Below, in pieces: positions 15,619-24,310 of a stretch of 64,000 nt of DNA. The stretch spans positions 39,156 to 103,155 of the forward strand of contig JAFAMD010000043.1 of assembly GCA_019233755.1 (NCBI GenBank), written 5' to 3'. Position numbers and translations under genes: made by a program. The stretch's first letter is position 1; every line of letters begins with the position of its first letter. This DNA is from Acidobacteriaceae bacterium. GTDB taxonomy: Bacteria > Acidobacteriota > Terriglobia > Bryobacterales > Bryobacteraceae. The notes under the pieces were generated by a model. That model worked only from the letters and a program-made list of their open reading frames with translations. It did no database searches and was not told the DNA's origin.

Positions 15619-17433
15619 ATGCCCGGTCGCACAGTATTCACGGTCCTGGAACAAACCGCAGCGCAATACGGCGACGCGATGGCGCTATACCAACCCGTTG
15701 GAAGCAAAGCCGGAAAGGGATACCGGACGTATTCCTGGAACGACTGGCTGCGGAATTCCCGCGAGATCGCGCTGGGGTTGCGTTCGCTCGGGCTTGTGAA
15801 AGGAGATATCGCCGGCATCCTTTCCGAAACGCGCGCCGAGTTCTACCTGACAGACCTGGGGATCATGGGCGCGGGCGGCGTAGCAGCAGCGCTGTATACG
15901 GCCTATCCGATGCCGGAGCTCGCGAAAAGCCTCCAGTCGTCGGAGCCGCGCTTTCTGTTCGTCGAAGACGCGAAAACCCTGGCATCCTTGACTGAGGCGG
16001 TGGAAGCGGCCGGGCAGCAAATGCCGGAGCACGTCATCCTGATGACAGGCGAAAAGGAAGGGACCCTTTCCCGCGAAACACTGCAAGGTCGCGGGCGCGA
16101 ACTGCTTGAACGTGATGCGGGCGTAGCGGCGCGCATGGCCGAGGAACTTTCCCCGGACGATTCCGCTATTCTTTACCTCACCTCCGGCGCTACCGGCGAA
16201 CCGAAAATGGGGATAACGAGCCACGCGGCGATCCTGGCGAACCTGGATGCCGCGCCGGTCGTGCTGCCGATCGGACCTGAGGACTCGACGGTCGTTTTCC
16301 TGCCTTCAGCCCACATCGCGCAGAGGATTGTGCTGGAACTGGTTCCCATGCGTATGGGCATGCCGGTATGGTTTTCCGAAAGCCTGGCACGGCTGCCCGC
16401 GGAGCTGAAGTCAATCCGCCCCACGATTTTCCTGGCCCCGCCCCGCGTTTGGGAGCGGATGTACGCGACCATCCAGAACGAGCTAAAGAAGCGCCCGGCT
16501 TTTGCGCGAAAGCTGTTCTATGGCGCGCTGGGGCTGGGCTACGAGGCCTCGCAATATCGTGCCGAGGGCAAGCCGCTGCCCGCGTGGATGTCGCGCATGC
16601 TGAAGATTGCGAATAAGCTGGTGTTCTCAAAGGTTAGGGAGCGGCTGGGCGGACGCCTTCGGGTGGCGGCATCCGGCGCGGCGCCGCTGGGCAAGGATCT
16701 GGCCTCGTTCTTCGCCGCCGTCGGTATGCCCCTGATTGAGGGCTATGGTCTGACCGAAGCCGGAGTGATCAGCTTCAATCCTATTGAGCGGCCGAAACCG
16801 GGGAGCATCGGCACCCTGCTGCCCGGAGCGGAAGCGCGTCTGGCGGACGACGGCGAGCTGCAACTTCGCGCGCCCACGCTGTTCAAGGGCTACTACAAAG
16901 ACCCAGAGGCGACCCGCTCCGTCATGACGGAAGACGGGTGGTTTGCAACCGGCGATCTGGCAGAAGTGGACAGCGACGGCTATTGGTACATCACGGGACG
17001 CAAGAAAGAACTGATCGTCTCTTCGAACGGAAAGAAAATTTATCCGGCACGCATCGAGACCCTCTTCAAGATGGAGCCGGTAATCAATCAAGTGGTGCTG
17101 ATTGGCGATAAGAAGCCGTACGTGACGGCGCTGCTGACGCTCAACGTGCCCCATCTGCGCCATCTCGAAGGCATGGAGGGTGTGGATTCGAAACCGCTTT
17201 CTGAAATTGTCAACGCCGAACCGGTAGCACGGGCGGTCGAAGACGCGGTTTCCCGGGTGAACAAGCAGCTTGCCGATTTCGAGCGCATCCGCCGCTTCAA
17301 AGTACTGGATCGAGAGTTTTCAATTGAGGATGGAGAGCTGACGCCGACGATGAAGATCCGGCGAGGACGGGTGCTGGAAAATCATCGCGAGTTAGTGAGC
17401 GAGCTTTACTTAGGGCGAGAAGAGAGCGCGTGA
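15619..17433 (+). CDS. Long-chain acyl-CoA synthetase (AMP-forming)
   Basis: A 604-residue ANL-family ligase that activates carboxylates, probably fatty acids, to acyl-AMP and then acyl-CoA. The P-loop is YLTSGATGEPKMGITSH near residue 190. EGYGLTEAGV gives the A5 region, DGWFATGDLAEVD the A7 region, and GRKKELIVSSNGKKIYP the A8 hinge. The C-terminal segment LTPTMKIRRGRV ends in the usual catalytic lysine region. The length and the order of motifs fit the FadD15/long-chain group. Start is ATG 15619, 10 bases after the DUF1059 gene. Confidence 0.92.
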   Translation: MPGRTVFTVLEQTAAQYGDAMALYQPVGSKAGKGYRTYSWNDWLRNSREIALGLRSLGLVKGDIAGILSETRAEFYLTDLGIMGAGGVAAALYTAYPMPELAKSLQSSEPRFLFVEDAKTLASLTEAVEAAGQQMPEHVILMTGEKEGTLSRETLQGRGRELLERDAGVAARMAEELSPDDSAILYLTSGATGEPKMGITSHAAILANLDAAPVVLPIGPEDSTVVFLPSAHIAQRIVLELVPMRMGMPVWFSESLARLPAELKSIRPTIFLAPPRVWERMYATIQNELKKRPAFARKLFYGALGLGYEASQYRAEGKPLPAWMSRMLKIANKLVFSKVRERLGGRLRVAASGAAPLGKDLASFFAAVGMPLIEGYGLTEAGVISFNPIERPKPGSIGTLLPGAEARLADDGELQLRAPTLFKGYYKDPEATRSVMTEDGWFATGDLAEVDSDGYWYITGRKKELIVSSNGKKIYPARIETLFKMEPVINQVVLIGDKKPYVTALLTLNVPHLRHLEGMEGVDSKPLSEIVNAEPVARAVEDAVSRVNKQLADFERIRRFKVLDREFSIEDGELTPTMKIRRGRVLENHRELVSELYLGREESA

Positions 17434-17599
17434 AATTATAGTCTTGCAGCGGTCCGTAGGCGGATACACCTGCGGATTCGGGCGCCTGCCGCTGGTCCCG
17501 TTCCTGGTCGAAACGGTGCACCTCCCGTCGCGCCTCGCACACGCCCTTGATCAAGAGTGCCACCATCACGGCAAATAAGGAAACTACAGCGAAGATCAT
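17297..17599 (-). CDS. Small single-span membrane protein, unknown
   Basis: A 100-residue frame that starts at ATG 17599 behind an exact GGAGG five bases upstream on the minus strand. The first 20 residues form one hydrophobic helix (MIFAVVSLFAVMVALLIKG), followed by a charged, Arg/Glu-rich segment. The rest runs antisense into the last 137 bases of the acyl-CoA ligase, so the true C-terminal sequence is under another gene's constraint. The start is 55 bases from the divergent manA start. The good ribosome site argues for a real gene; the antisense overlap argues against. Confidence 0.45.
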   Translation of the reverse strand: MIFAVVSLFAVMVALLIKGVCEARREVHRFDQERDQRQAPESAGVSAYGPLQDYNFTRSLLALSKARSLTRDDFPAPVLAGSSSSASALHPQLKTLDPVL

Positions 17600-17654
17600 A
17601 TATGCCTCCGGCAGCATTCTGCGACTTGAACAATACTTTCTGGAGCGAACCGCT

Positions 17655-18623
17655 TTGATTTCTCACAAAATCGACGTACAAACCGATCTGAATCAACCAC
17701 TACAGCTTCTCCCGATCTTTCGCGAGCGAGTCTGGGGCCGTGAGGACCTCAGGCCTTTCTTCACGCAAATGCCGCCAAACCAGCGCATCGGCGAAGTTTG
17801 GTTCACCTTTAGGGAAAACGCAACGTCAGCGGATGTTACGCTCGGCGAACTTCTCGCGCGGCGGCCCGAGATCCTGGGCAGGGGCGCCGATCCGGAATAT
17901 CCGGGCGTTTGCCCACTGCTCGTAAAGCTGCTTTTCACGACAGAACGGCTTTCGGTGCAGGTTCACCCGGACGATGAATACGCGCGGCAGTACCATGACA
18001 GCTTGGGGAAAACCGAGGCCTGGTACGTCGTTGATGCGCAGCCGCCCGGCGAAGTCGCCGTCGGGTTCCGCGAAACGATTACGCCGGAGCGTTTAAAGGA
18101 AACGGCGCAATCGGGCGAGATCGAAACCCTTCTGGATTGGCGTAAAGTGCGGCCCGGCGACGCGATTTTCACCCCGGCCGGCACGGTGCACGCGATCGGG
18201 GCCGGGTTGACGATCTGCGAAATTCAGGAGAACTCCGACATTACCTACCGGCTCTACGATTATGGGCGCCCGCGCGAGTTGCACCTCGAGCATGGAGTCA
18301 AAGTGTCGCATCTCGGCCCGCACAACTTCGATGCCGCGCCGGTAAAGCTGGCCGATGGCCGCGATGAACTGGTTGCGTGCGAATATTTCCGCATCGAGCG
18401 GCTGCGGCCGAAGAATGAAGTGCACATCGACCGCGGCACGCCCTATTACCTACTCCTGATTTGCCTGAAAGGTTCGGGGACGATTGCAGGCGAGCCCTTT
18501 GCTGCTGGACAGTGCTGGATGGTTCCATCGCACCATACCGAGCTGATCTTGAATGGCCCGGGTTCCGAATGGATCGCGACCTACAAGGCTGCCGAACCGC
18601 TGGCCGGCTTGCACATCAAGTAG
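17655..18623 (+). CDS. manA: Mannose-6-phosphate isomerase, class I
   Basis: Interconverts fructose-6-phosphate and mannose-6-phosphate, feeding GDP-mannose and polysaccharide synthesis. The 322-residue length fits the short bacterial class I enzymes. Metal-binding and active-site motifs are present: VQVHPDDEYA, AWYVVDA, GTVHAIGAG and EIQENSDITYRLYDYGR. The TTG start at 17655 follows GGAG with suitable spacing and makes the protein begin where relatives do; an upstream frame to 17547 would add residues without similarity. It converges on hpnD with a 13-base gap and no obvious terminator. Confidence 0.92.
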   Translation: MISHKIDVQTDLNQPLQLLPIFRERVWGREDLRPFFTQMPPNQRIGEVWFTFRENATSADVTLGELLARRPEILGRGADPEYPGVCPLLVKLLFTTERLSVQVHPDDEYARQYHDSLGKTEAWYVVDAQPPGEVAVGFRETITPERLKETAQSGEIETLLDWRKVRPGDAIFTPAGTVHAIGAGLTICEIQENSDITYRLYDYGRPRELHLEHGVKVSHLGPHNFDAAPVKLADGRDELVACEYFRIERLRPKNEVHIDRGTPYYLLLICLKGSGTIAGEPFAAGQCWMVPSHHTELILNGPGSEWIATYKAAEPLAGLHIK

Positions 18624-18636
18624 CCCAAGTCAGCGA

Positions 18637-19521
18637 CTATTTCGTGAAAGCCCCGCGGATTAAAAGCGCGATTTTGGCAGGTTTCGAGACGCGGATGTGC
18701 CGGCTGAGCACGGCATAGTTCGCGTTCTCGACTTTCCCTAGCAGCCTCTGATAGATCGCTCTTAATGCCCACAAAGAACGGCGGCTCTTCGGCTCGATCA
18801 AGTCCATCAACGGAGCCGATTCGTCATAGTAAGCCCGCGCGCGGCCGGCCTCAAAGCGCATCAACGCGCGGAATTTGTCGTCTTCCTTGCCCGACCGCAG
18901 TTGCTCGGGAGGTACACCAAAGCGCTCGAGATCTTCGAGCGGCAGATAGATGCGGCCCATGCCGGCATCCTCGCGGACATCGCGCAGGATGTTTGTTAGC
19001 TGGAAGGCGATGCCGCATTTTTCCGCGAGCAGCAGCGCACGCGGGGAGCGGAAACGGAAGATATGAATGATGGTCAGGCCGACAACCGAGGCAACGTGGT
19101 AGCAGTAGCGGTACAGCTCATCGAACGTTCGTACTTCACGGGGCTCGACATCTGAAAGGATGCCGTCGATCATTTCGTGAAAGTAGCGGTGCGGAATGGA
19201 GTAGCGTTGAACCGTATCGAAGAACGCCGGCCAGATCGGATGTCCCTCTGTCCTGCCCTGCAGTGCGTGATCGAGAGCGATGCGCCAGAGTGTGATGCTC
19301 TGCTGAAGGGCCGCCTTGTCCGTGGTCGCAGGATCGTCACTCAGATCGTCACACTCGCGCATGAACGCGTAAATGGCGCACATGGCATCGCGCTGCGGCT
19401 TTTCAAGAAGCAGAAAGGAGTAATAGAAGTTCTTCGCGCGGGCCTTCGCGATCTTCCGGCAGTATTGGTACGATTCTTCGATCGCCTGGGGGGTTAGAAC
19501 GGCAACAGTCGCGGAAGACAT
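18637..19521 (-). CDS. hpnD: Presqualene diphosphate synthase
   Basis: Condenses two farnesyl diphosphates to presqualene diphosphate, the first step of the HpnCDE route to squalene. A 294-residue trans-isoprenyl diphosphate synthase fold. The two aspartate-rich sites are FMRECDDLSDDP and NILRDVREDAGMGRIYLP, and ARNFYYSF-like KNFYYSFLLL lies near the start. The RDVREDAGMGRIYLP form is typical of HpnD rather than HpnC. Last gene of the hopanoid operon; its start overlaps the hpnC stop by 28 bases. Confidence 0.93.
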   Translation of the reverse strand: MSSATVAVLTPQAIEESYQYCRKIAKARAKNFYYSFLLLEKPQRDAMCAIYAFMRECDDLSDDPATTDKAALQQSITLWRIALDHALQGRTEGHPIWPAFFDTVQRYSIPHRYFHEMIDGILSDVEPREVRTFDELYRYCYHVASVVGLTIIHIFRFRSPRALLLAEKCGIAFQLTNILRDVREDAGMGRIYLPLEDLERFGVPPEQLRSGKEDDKFRALMRFEAGRARAYYDESAPLMDLIEPKSRRSLWALRAIYQRLLGKVENANYAVLSRHIRVSKPAKIALLIRGAFTK

Positions 19522-20408
19522 TGAATGAGAATTCCTACTCGCTCCGCTTTCGAGATATGCGGACGCCGCGCAAGTACATTGTAGTTCTGCAGACGGATTT
19601 TCTTGAGGATTTGCATGCCTCCGCGGCTAAAGAGATCGAGGTCAAGGGAAAGCCGGCGGTTCACCATTTTGACAAGCGGCAACCCCTTCTGAAAGAGGTC
19701 TTCGGCTACGCCTACTGCCTCGACCATCAGACTCTGGAACTGCGGGTTGAACTCATGCGCGAATAGCTGTTCCACCGTGTAACCGTGCTTCTCAAGCAGG
19801 TTGAGAGGCAGATAGACGCGATCCTTCTGCAAGTCGACGGTCACATCCTGCCAGAAATTGGCAAGTTGCAGAGCGGTGCAGGTGAAATCAGAGAGGCGCT
19901 GCCGTTCGGCGTCGCGATAGCCGCAGAGATAGAGCACCAGGTGGCCCACCGGATTGGCGGAGTTGACGCAATAGCCAAAGACGTCATCGAAGGTCCGGTA
20001 GCGTGTCACGGTCTGGTCCTGCTCGAACGCGCGAATGAGACGATCGAACGGTTCGATTGGAATCGCGTGCCGCTGAACGGTGCCTTTCAGGGCAACGAAT
20101 ACCGGATGCGAAGCCTGGCCGTGGTACATAGCTTCCAGTTCTGAGCGCCACCAGGCGAGCAGACGCAGACTTTCGCGCGGGTCGCCGATTTCATCGCCCA
20201 GATCATCGGCCCAGCGGCAGAATGCGTAAACGTTGTAGAAATCCTGGTGCAGTTCTTTCGGCAGCAGGAAACTGACGACCTGAAAATTCTCGTAATGGTG
20301 CGTGGCCAGCCAGCGCGTGTATTCGAGAGCTTCTTCCCGGGAATAGGCCGTGCTGTCCGGCACAACGGTTTCCAGGTAGTCTTTAGGCTGTAGATGCGCA
20401 ACTGGCAC
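19494..20408 (-). CDS. hpnC: Hydroxysqualene synthase
   Basis: Converts presqualene diphosphate to hydroxysqualene in the HpnCDE pathway. The 304 residues have AFCRWADDLGDEIGD as the first aspartate-rich site and NFWQDVTVDLQKDRVYLP as the second. The N-terminal YENFQVVSFLLPKELHQD is characteristic of HpnC. It lies 26 bases after the dehydrogenase gene and overlaps hpnD, so the two are made together. The third enzyme, the FAD-dependent HpnE, is absent from this window. Confidence 0.93.
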   Translation of the reverse strand: MPVAHLQPKDYLETVVPDSTAYSREEALEYTRWLATHHYENFQVVSFLLPKELHQDFYNVYAFCRWADDLGDEIGDPRESLRLLAWWRSELEAMYHGQASHPVFVALKGTVQRHAIPIEPFDRLIRAFEQDQTVTRYRTFDDVFGYCVNSANPVGHLVLYLCGYRDAERQRLSDFTCTALQLANFWQDVTVDLQKDRVYLPLNLLEKHGYTVEQLFAHEFNPQFQSLMVEAVGVAEDLFQKGLPLVKMVNRRLSLDLDLFSRGGMQILKKIRLQNYNVLARRPHISKAERVGILIQCLPRLLPF

Positions 20409-20434
20409 GGCTGCTCTTATCTTACGAATAGATC

Positions 20435-21505
20435 TTAGGGAATTATCGCGGTCTTGATCTGTCCGTTGCGCTTGTGAGAGAGGTCGTGCAGCACACGCGG
20501 CAGTTCGCTGAGCGGTTCTTCGTGATTGACGAAGTGACCGGCCCGAACCGTGCCGTCTGCCACCAGATCGAGCGAGCGGCGAATATGCTCCGGGGTGTGG
20601 TGAAAACTCGCCTTGCAGGTGATTTCAGAGTAGTGCAGCAGCGCCGTGTCGAGCGCGACCTTCGTTCCGCTGGCGCACCCGCCGAAAAAGTTGATGACGC
20701 CGCCTTTGCGAACCAGCCGCGTAGAAAGCTCCCATGCTTCGGGAACCCCGACGGCTTCAATCACCACGTCGGCGCCGCGCCCGTCTGTGCGCGCTTTCAT
20801 TTCCGAGATCACTGCCGCGTCGGTGTTCAGCGCGACCTTCCCGCTCAGCAGAATGCCTTCGCTTGCACCCAGGAGCAAAGCCTGATCGATCTGTTCGAGC
20901 CTTCGCGCGAGAGCCAGCACCCGCGCGCCATAAGCATAGCGGGCGAGCCGGACAAACATGAGACCGATGGGTCCGAGACCGAGCACCGCAACCGTGTCAC
21001 CGGGCCCGACACCGCTTTCGTCAAGCCCCCGTAGTGCACACGCGAGCGGCTCCACCAGCGCAGCGTCTTTGTAATCTACGTCGTCTGGAATAACGTACGT
21101 GTTCTTCCGAACGATGCGCTCCGGAAGGCGAATGTATTCGGCGTAGGCGCCGTTATTGAAGAGCAGATTTTCGCATAAATTCTGCTGGCCGCGCCGGCAA
21201 TAGAAACATTCGTCGCAAGGGGCCGAGTTGGCGGCCACCACGCGCTGGCCAACCGCAAACTTGCTTACACCCTCGCCCGACGCGACAACGTCGCCGGCCA
21301 GTTCATGACCGAAAAGCGCGGGCGGGCGGATCATCTTGGCATGATAGCCGCGCCGGAAGACCTTCAGGTCTGTACCGCAAGTGAGCGCGGTGCGTACGCG
21401 CACCAGCAATTCGCCCGCACCAATGGCGGGCACAGGCACCGTTTCGAGCCGTACATCCTCTTTCCCATATAGAACGACGGCCTGCATAGTGGAGGGCGGT
21501 GCCAT
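20435..21505 (-). CDS. Zinc-dependent medium-chain dehydrogenase in the hopanoid operon (copy B)
   Basis: A 356-residue MDR-family oxidoreductase of the sorbitol/threonine dehydrogenase type. Catalytic zinc ligands are C43 in TCGTD and H67-E68 in FGHELAG. The structural zinc site CDECFYCRRGQQNLC spans residues 97-111. The NAD(P)-binding loop is GLGPIGLMF. Its start overlaps the previous dehydrogenase stop as TAATG, so the pair is translationally coupled. Placement between hpnG and hpnC suggests a redox step on a hopanoid, plausibly reduction of the ribose-derived aldehyde to an alcohol; this is an inference, not a known assignment. Confidence 0.88.
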   Translation of the reverse strand: MAPPSTMQAVVLYGKEDVRLETVPVPAIGAGELLVRVRTALTCGTDLKVFRRGYHAKMIRPPALFGHELAGDVVASGEGVSKFAVGQRVVAANSAPCDECFYCRRGQQNLCENLLFNNGAYAEYIRLPERIVRKNTYVIPDDVDYKDAALVEPLACALRGLDESGVGPGDTVAVLGLGPIGLMFVRLARYAYGARVLALARRLEQIDQALLLGASEGILLSGKVALNTDAAVISEMKARTDGRGADVVIEAVGVPEAWELSTRLVRKGGVINFFGGCASGTKVALDTALLHYSEITCKASFHHTPEHIRRSLDLVADGTVRAGHFVNHEEPLSELPRVLHDLSHKRNGQIKTAIIP

Positions 21506-22587
21506 TAGCTGTGCTCCTGTGGGTGAACGACTACCTTGAGCGATCGCTCGCCCGGCCGCTGCGCGATGGCAATGCCGCGGGTGATATCGCCGAGCGACAC
21601 CCGGTCTGAGATAAGTTCTTCGAGCGGCAGCTCGCCGCTGAATACGACACGCGCAGATTCGGACTGCAGATCTACATCCGCGCTGTAGGAACCGAAGAGC
21701 ATGCGCTCGCCGACGCAGACATCGGCACCGGAAAATTCAATCCGTTCGGTTGCCGAGGTCTGGGCGAACAGCAGAATTTTCGCTCCCGGGCGCGAAATGC
21801 GCAGCGCCTGTTCCACCAGCCCCTTCGCGCTGGTAGCAAGAATGACGGCATCGGCGCCGCGCCCATCCGTCGCGGTTTTCACAGACTCTTCGAACTCTGT
21901 CAAGCGGGGATCGAATGCCGCCGCGCCAAAGCGTTCGGACAGGTTCCGGCGAAACTCAATCGTGTCGGTTGCCAGAACAGCGGCCCCTGCGCGCTTCACC
22001 AACATGGTGAAAATGAGGCCGATGGGGCCCTGCCCCAGAACAGCCACTACGTCACCGCGCTGAGGCGCGAGCAATTCGACGCCTTTCAAGATGGTGTTGA
22101 CGGGCTCGACCCAGCAGGCCTGGTCGAAAGAGATGCCGTCGGGAATCTTCTCCACCCCGCGCTCCACAATCCAGTCCATGGCGCGTACGTATTGAGAGAA
22201 GCCACCCCCCGCGGGCTCAAACGCGGAGGTGACACCGACTCTCTTATACACCGGGCATTGCGCGTACAACCGCCGGCGGCAATAGAAGCAGTCCCCGCAC
22301 GGAATGTGATGGAAAACGATCACCCGCTCTCCGGGTTGATACTTGCTGACGCCTGCGCCCACAGCCGCTACTACACCCGCGGTTTCATGCCCGTAAATGC
22401 GCGGCCCCGGAAGCAGATTGTACTCAATCTTCTTCAGATCGGTGTGGCAGATGCCGCAACTCTCCACACGAATCAGGATCTCGCCGCGGCCAATGCGGGG
22501 AGTCGGGACGGATTCCACCGAGATGCGGCTTTCGCCGGTATACACGGCGGCCCGCATGGTTTCAGGAATCGGCTGTTCCAGGCTCAT
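21505..22587 (-). CDS. Zinc-dependent medium-chain dehydrogenase in the hopanoid operon (copy A)
   Basis: A 360-residue MDR-family oxidoreductase, paralogous to the next gene downstream. Catalytic zinc ligands sit in SCGICHTD and YGHETAG; the structural site is CGDCFYCRRRLYAQC; the nucleotide-binding loop is GQGPIGLIF. ATG 22587 is used; a TTG at 22623 is in frame but would overlap hpnG further. The start overlaps the hpnG stop by 26 bases. Divergence from copy B in the substrate half suggests that they are not simple duplicates; they could form a heteromer or act on successive intermediates. Confidence 0.87.
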   Translation of the reverse strand: MSLEQPIPETMRAAVYTGESRISVESVPTPRIGRGEILIRVESCGICHTDLKKIEYNLLPGPRIYGHETAGVVAAVGAGVSKYQPGERVIVFHHIPCGDCFYCRRRLYAQCPVYKRVGVTSAFEPAGGGFSQYVRAMDWIVERGVEKIPDGISFDQACWVEPVNTILKGVELLAPQRGDVVAVLGQGPIGLIFTMLVKRAGAAVLATDTIEFRRNLSERFGAAAFDPRLTEFEESVKTATDGRGADAVILATSAKGLVEQALRISRPGAKILLFAQTSATERIEFSGADVCVGERMLFGSYSADVDLQSESARVVFSGELPLEELISDRVSLGDITRGIAIAQRPGERSLKVVVHPQEHS

Positions 22588-23326
22588 TGATCTTAGATAC
22601 TGTACTGATTCGGCAACTGACAAGAAACTCCCCCAAAGCTTTTGCGGCGTCCGCCGTGCGGCTCTTCAACCGGAACAGAGCCGGTACGATGTTCGGATGC
22701 GTAAGGGCGTGCACCACAATTTTCCCACGGGCGATACGGCCCTCAGGCGTCCGCATAGCGTTCAGGTCGAACGGAAACGATTCGTCGGCGCGGTCTGATA
22801 CTACTTTGATGCAGGCAAACGGCAGGCCGGCACGCTTTGTTCGCGCGGCCACGCCGGATGATTCCATGTCGACCGCCAGGGCCCCCGAGCCGCGAAGCTG
22901 CTCTTTGGCAGCCGCGCTGTTTGCGATTTCGTTCTGCGAAAGAACCACTCCTGCGACAAAATCGCGGTGGGCCAGCACTTCGGCGCACTCGAGCCGCTCG
23001 TTTGTCGCGCGATCCAATACCTCGGTGCCGATCACGATTTGCGATTCCGTCAGATCTGAGCTGAGCGCTCCGCAGTAGCCCGTACTCACCACCGCTTCCA
23101 ATCGCGAGGAGGAGAGCTCCGCCACCATGCCGGCCCGGATGGCTATTTCGACAACGTGGGCCGCCAGCTTGGGGCCCGCGCCATTGGCGGCAAGCAGCAT
23201 GCGACGGCCTTCCAGGATGCCCTCATAGGCGTAATCGACCGGCCACTTCAGTTTTCGCAAGCCGGTGAGCATTTCCGCGAAAGGCGTGAGTTCCGATGCT
23301 TCCGATGCAACGTAGAGGATCGCCAT
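22562..23326 (-). CDS. hpnG: Adenosylhopane nucleosidase/phosphorylase
   Basis: Removes adenine from adenosylhopane to give a ribosylhopane (or its phosphate) in side-chain biosynthesis. A 254-residue member of the MTAN/nucleoside phosphorylase superfamily. Markers are GYCGALSSDL near the middle, the purine/ribose-binding VDMESSGVA and VVSDRADES. The family call rests on these and on its place beside hpnA and shc. It begins 3 bases after hpnA and overlaps the first dehydrogenase at its 3' end. Confidence 0.9.
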   Translation of the reverse strand: MAILYVASEASELTPFAEMLTGLRKLKWPVDYAYEGILEGRRMLLAANGAGPKLAAHVVEIAIRAGMVAELSSSRLEAVVSTGYCGALSSDLTESQIVIGTEVLDRATNERLECAEVLAHRDFVAGVVLSQNEIANSAAAKEQLRGSGALAVDMESSGVAARTKRAGLPFACIKVVSDRADESFPFDLNAMRTPEGRIARGKIVVHALTHPNIVPALFRLKSRTADAAKALGEFLVSCRISTVSKINEPGTADS

Positions 23327-23329
23327 AGG

Positions 23330-24304
23330 CTAGCAGTATCCGTTGGTACGAAACCAATCGATGGCACGCTCGAGTGCGGCGTCCACGGGTCCAGGGGCGA
23401 ACCCGAGGTCGCAGGCGGCTTTGGCATGACTGGCAAACATTTTCTTCCGCGCCATTTTGACTGCTTCGAGCGGTGCAATCGGCTCCTTGCCGGTGACGTC
23501 GGCCCAGGCGGTGGTCACCACGCCGGCGGCATACGCGATCCCGTAAGGGATTTTCGTCCGCGGCGCGGGTTTTCCCGCAAGTGCTGCCATACGCGCCAGA
23601 ATCTGCTCGAGTGTCAGGTTCTCGCAGCCGAGGATGTAGCGTTCCCCGGGACGGCCTTTTTCCGCTGCCAGCAGATGCCCTAGCGCCGTATCGCGCACAT
23701 CGACGAGATTCAACCCGGTGTCGACAAAGGCCGGCAGCTTGTTGCGCAAGAAATCGACGATGATTTTGCCGGTGGGCGTCGGTTTCCAATCGTGATCTCC
23801 GATGGGCGCGGTCGGGTTCACGATAATCACCGGGAGCCCGGCGCGGGCTTTTTCGAGCGCGACCTGTTCTGCCAGCCACTTCGAGCGCTTATAATGGCCG
23901 GCCATGTCTTCAATGGACACTGGGGTGGTCTCTTCGCCGGGACGATCTTTCGGGATCCCGATGCAGCCCACGGTGCTGGTGTAGACAATGCGGTCAACGC
24001 CGGCCCCGGCGGCAGCAGCGAGCAGATGCCGCGTGCCCTCGACATTCGAGTCGTACAGGTCTTGCGGGTTCTTTGACCAGAGGCGGTAATCGGCCGCAAC
24101 ATGAAAAACCTGCTGGCAGCCTTCGATGGCATGGGCTAGCGAGGCGGGGTCGCGGAGATCGCCGGTGACGCGCTCCACATCGAGCTCGCGGATGTGGCTG
24201 GACGGGCGGCAAAGCGCCCGCACGTGATGACCGCGCTCAAGCAGGAGACGGGCAACGTGCCAGCCCAGAAAGCCGCTGGCGCCGGTGACAAGGATACGCG
24301 CCAA
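23330..24304 (-). CDS. hpnA: Hopanoid-associated sugar epimerase
   Basis: A 324-residue extended short-chain dehydrogenase/NAD-dependent epimerase. The N-terminal dinucleotide loop is VTGASGFLGWHVA, the active-site tyrosine-lysine pair is in YKRSKWLAEQ, and the serine/threonine comes from VYTSTVGCIG. Hopanoid-associated members (HpnA) are named from genomic context; their substrate is not settled. It lies 6 bases after shc and 3 bases before hpnG. Confidence 0.9.
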   Translation of the reverse strand: MARILVTGASGFLGWHVARLLLERGHHVRALCRPSSHIRELDVERVTGDLRDPASLAHAIEGCQQVFHVAADYRLWSKNPQDLYDSNVEGTRHLLAAAAGAGVDRIVYTSTVGCIGIPKDRPGEETTPVSIEDMAGHYKRSKWLAEQVALEKARAGLPVIIVNPTAPIGDHDWKPTPTGKIIVDFLRNKLPAFVDTGLNLVDVRDTALGHLLAAEKGRPGERYILGCENLTLEQILARMAALAGKPAPRTKIPYGIAYAAGVVTTAWADVTGKEPIAPLEAVKMARKKMFASHAKAACDLGFAPGPVDAALERAIDWFRTNGYC

Positions 24305-24310
24305 TGCGCC

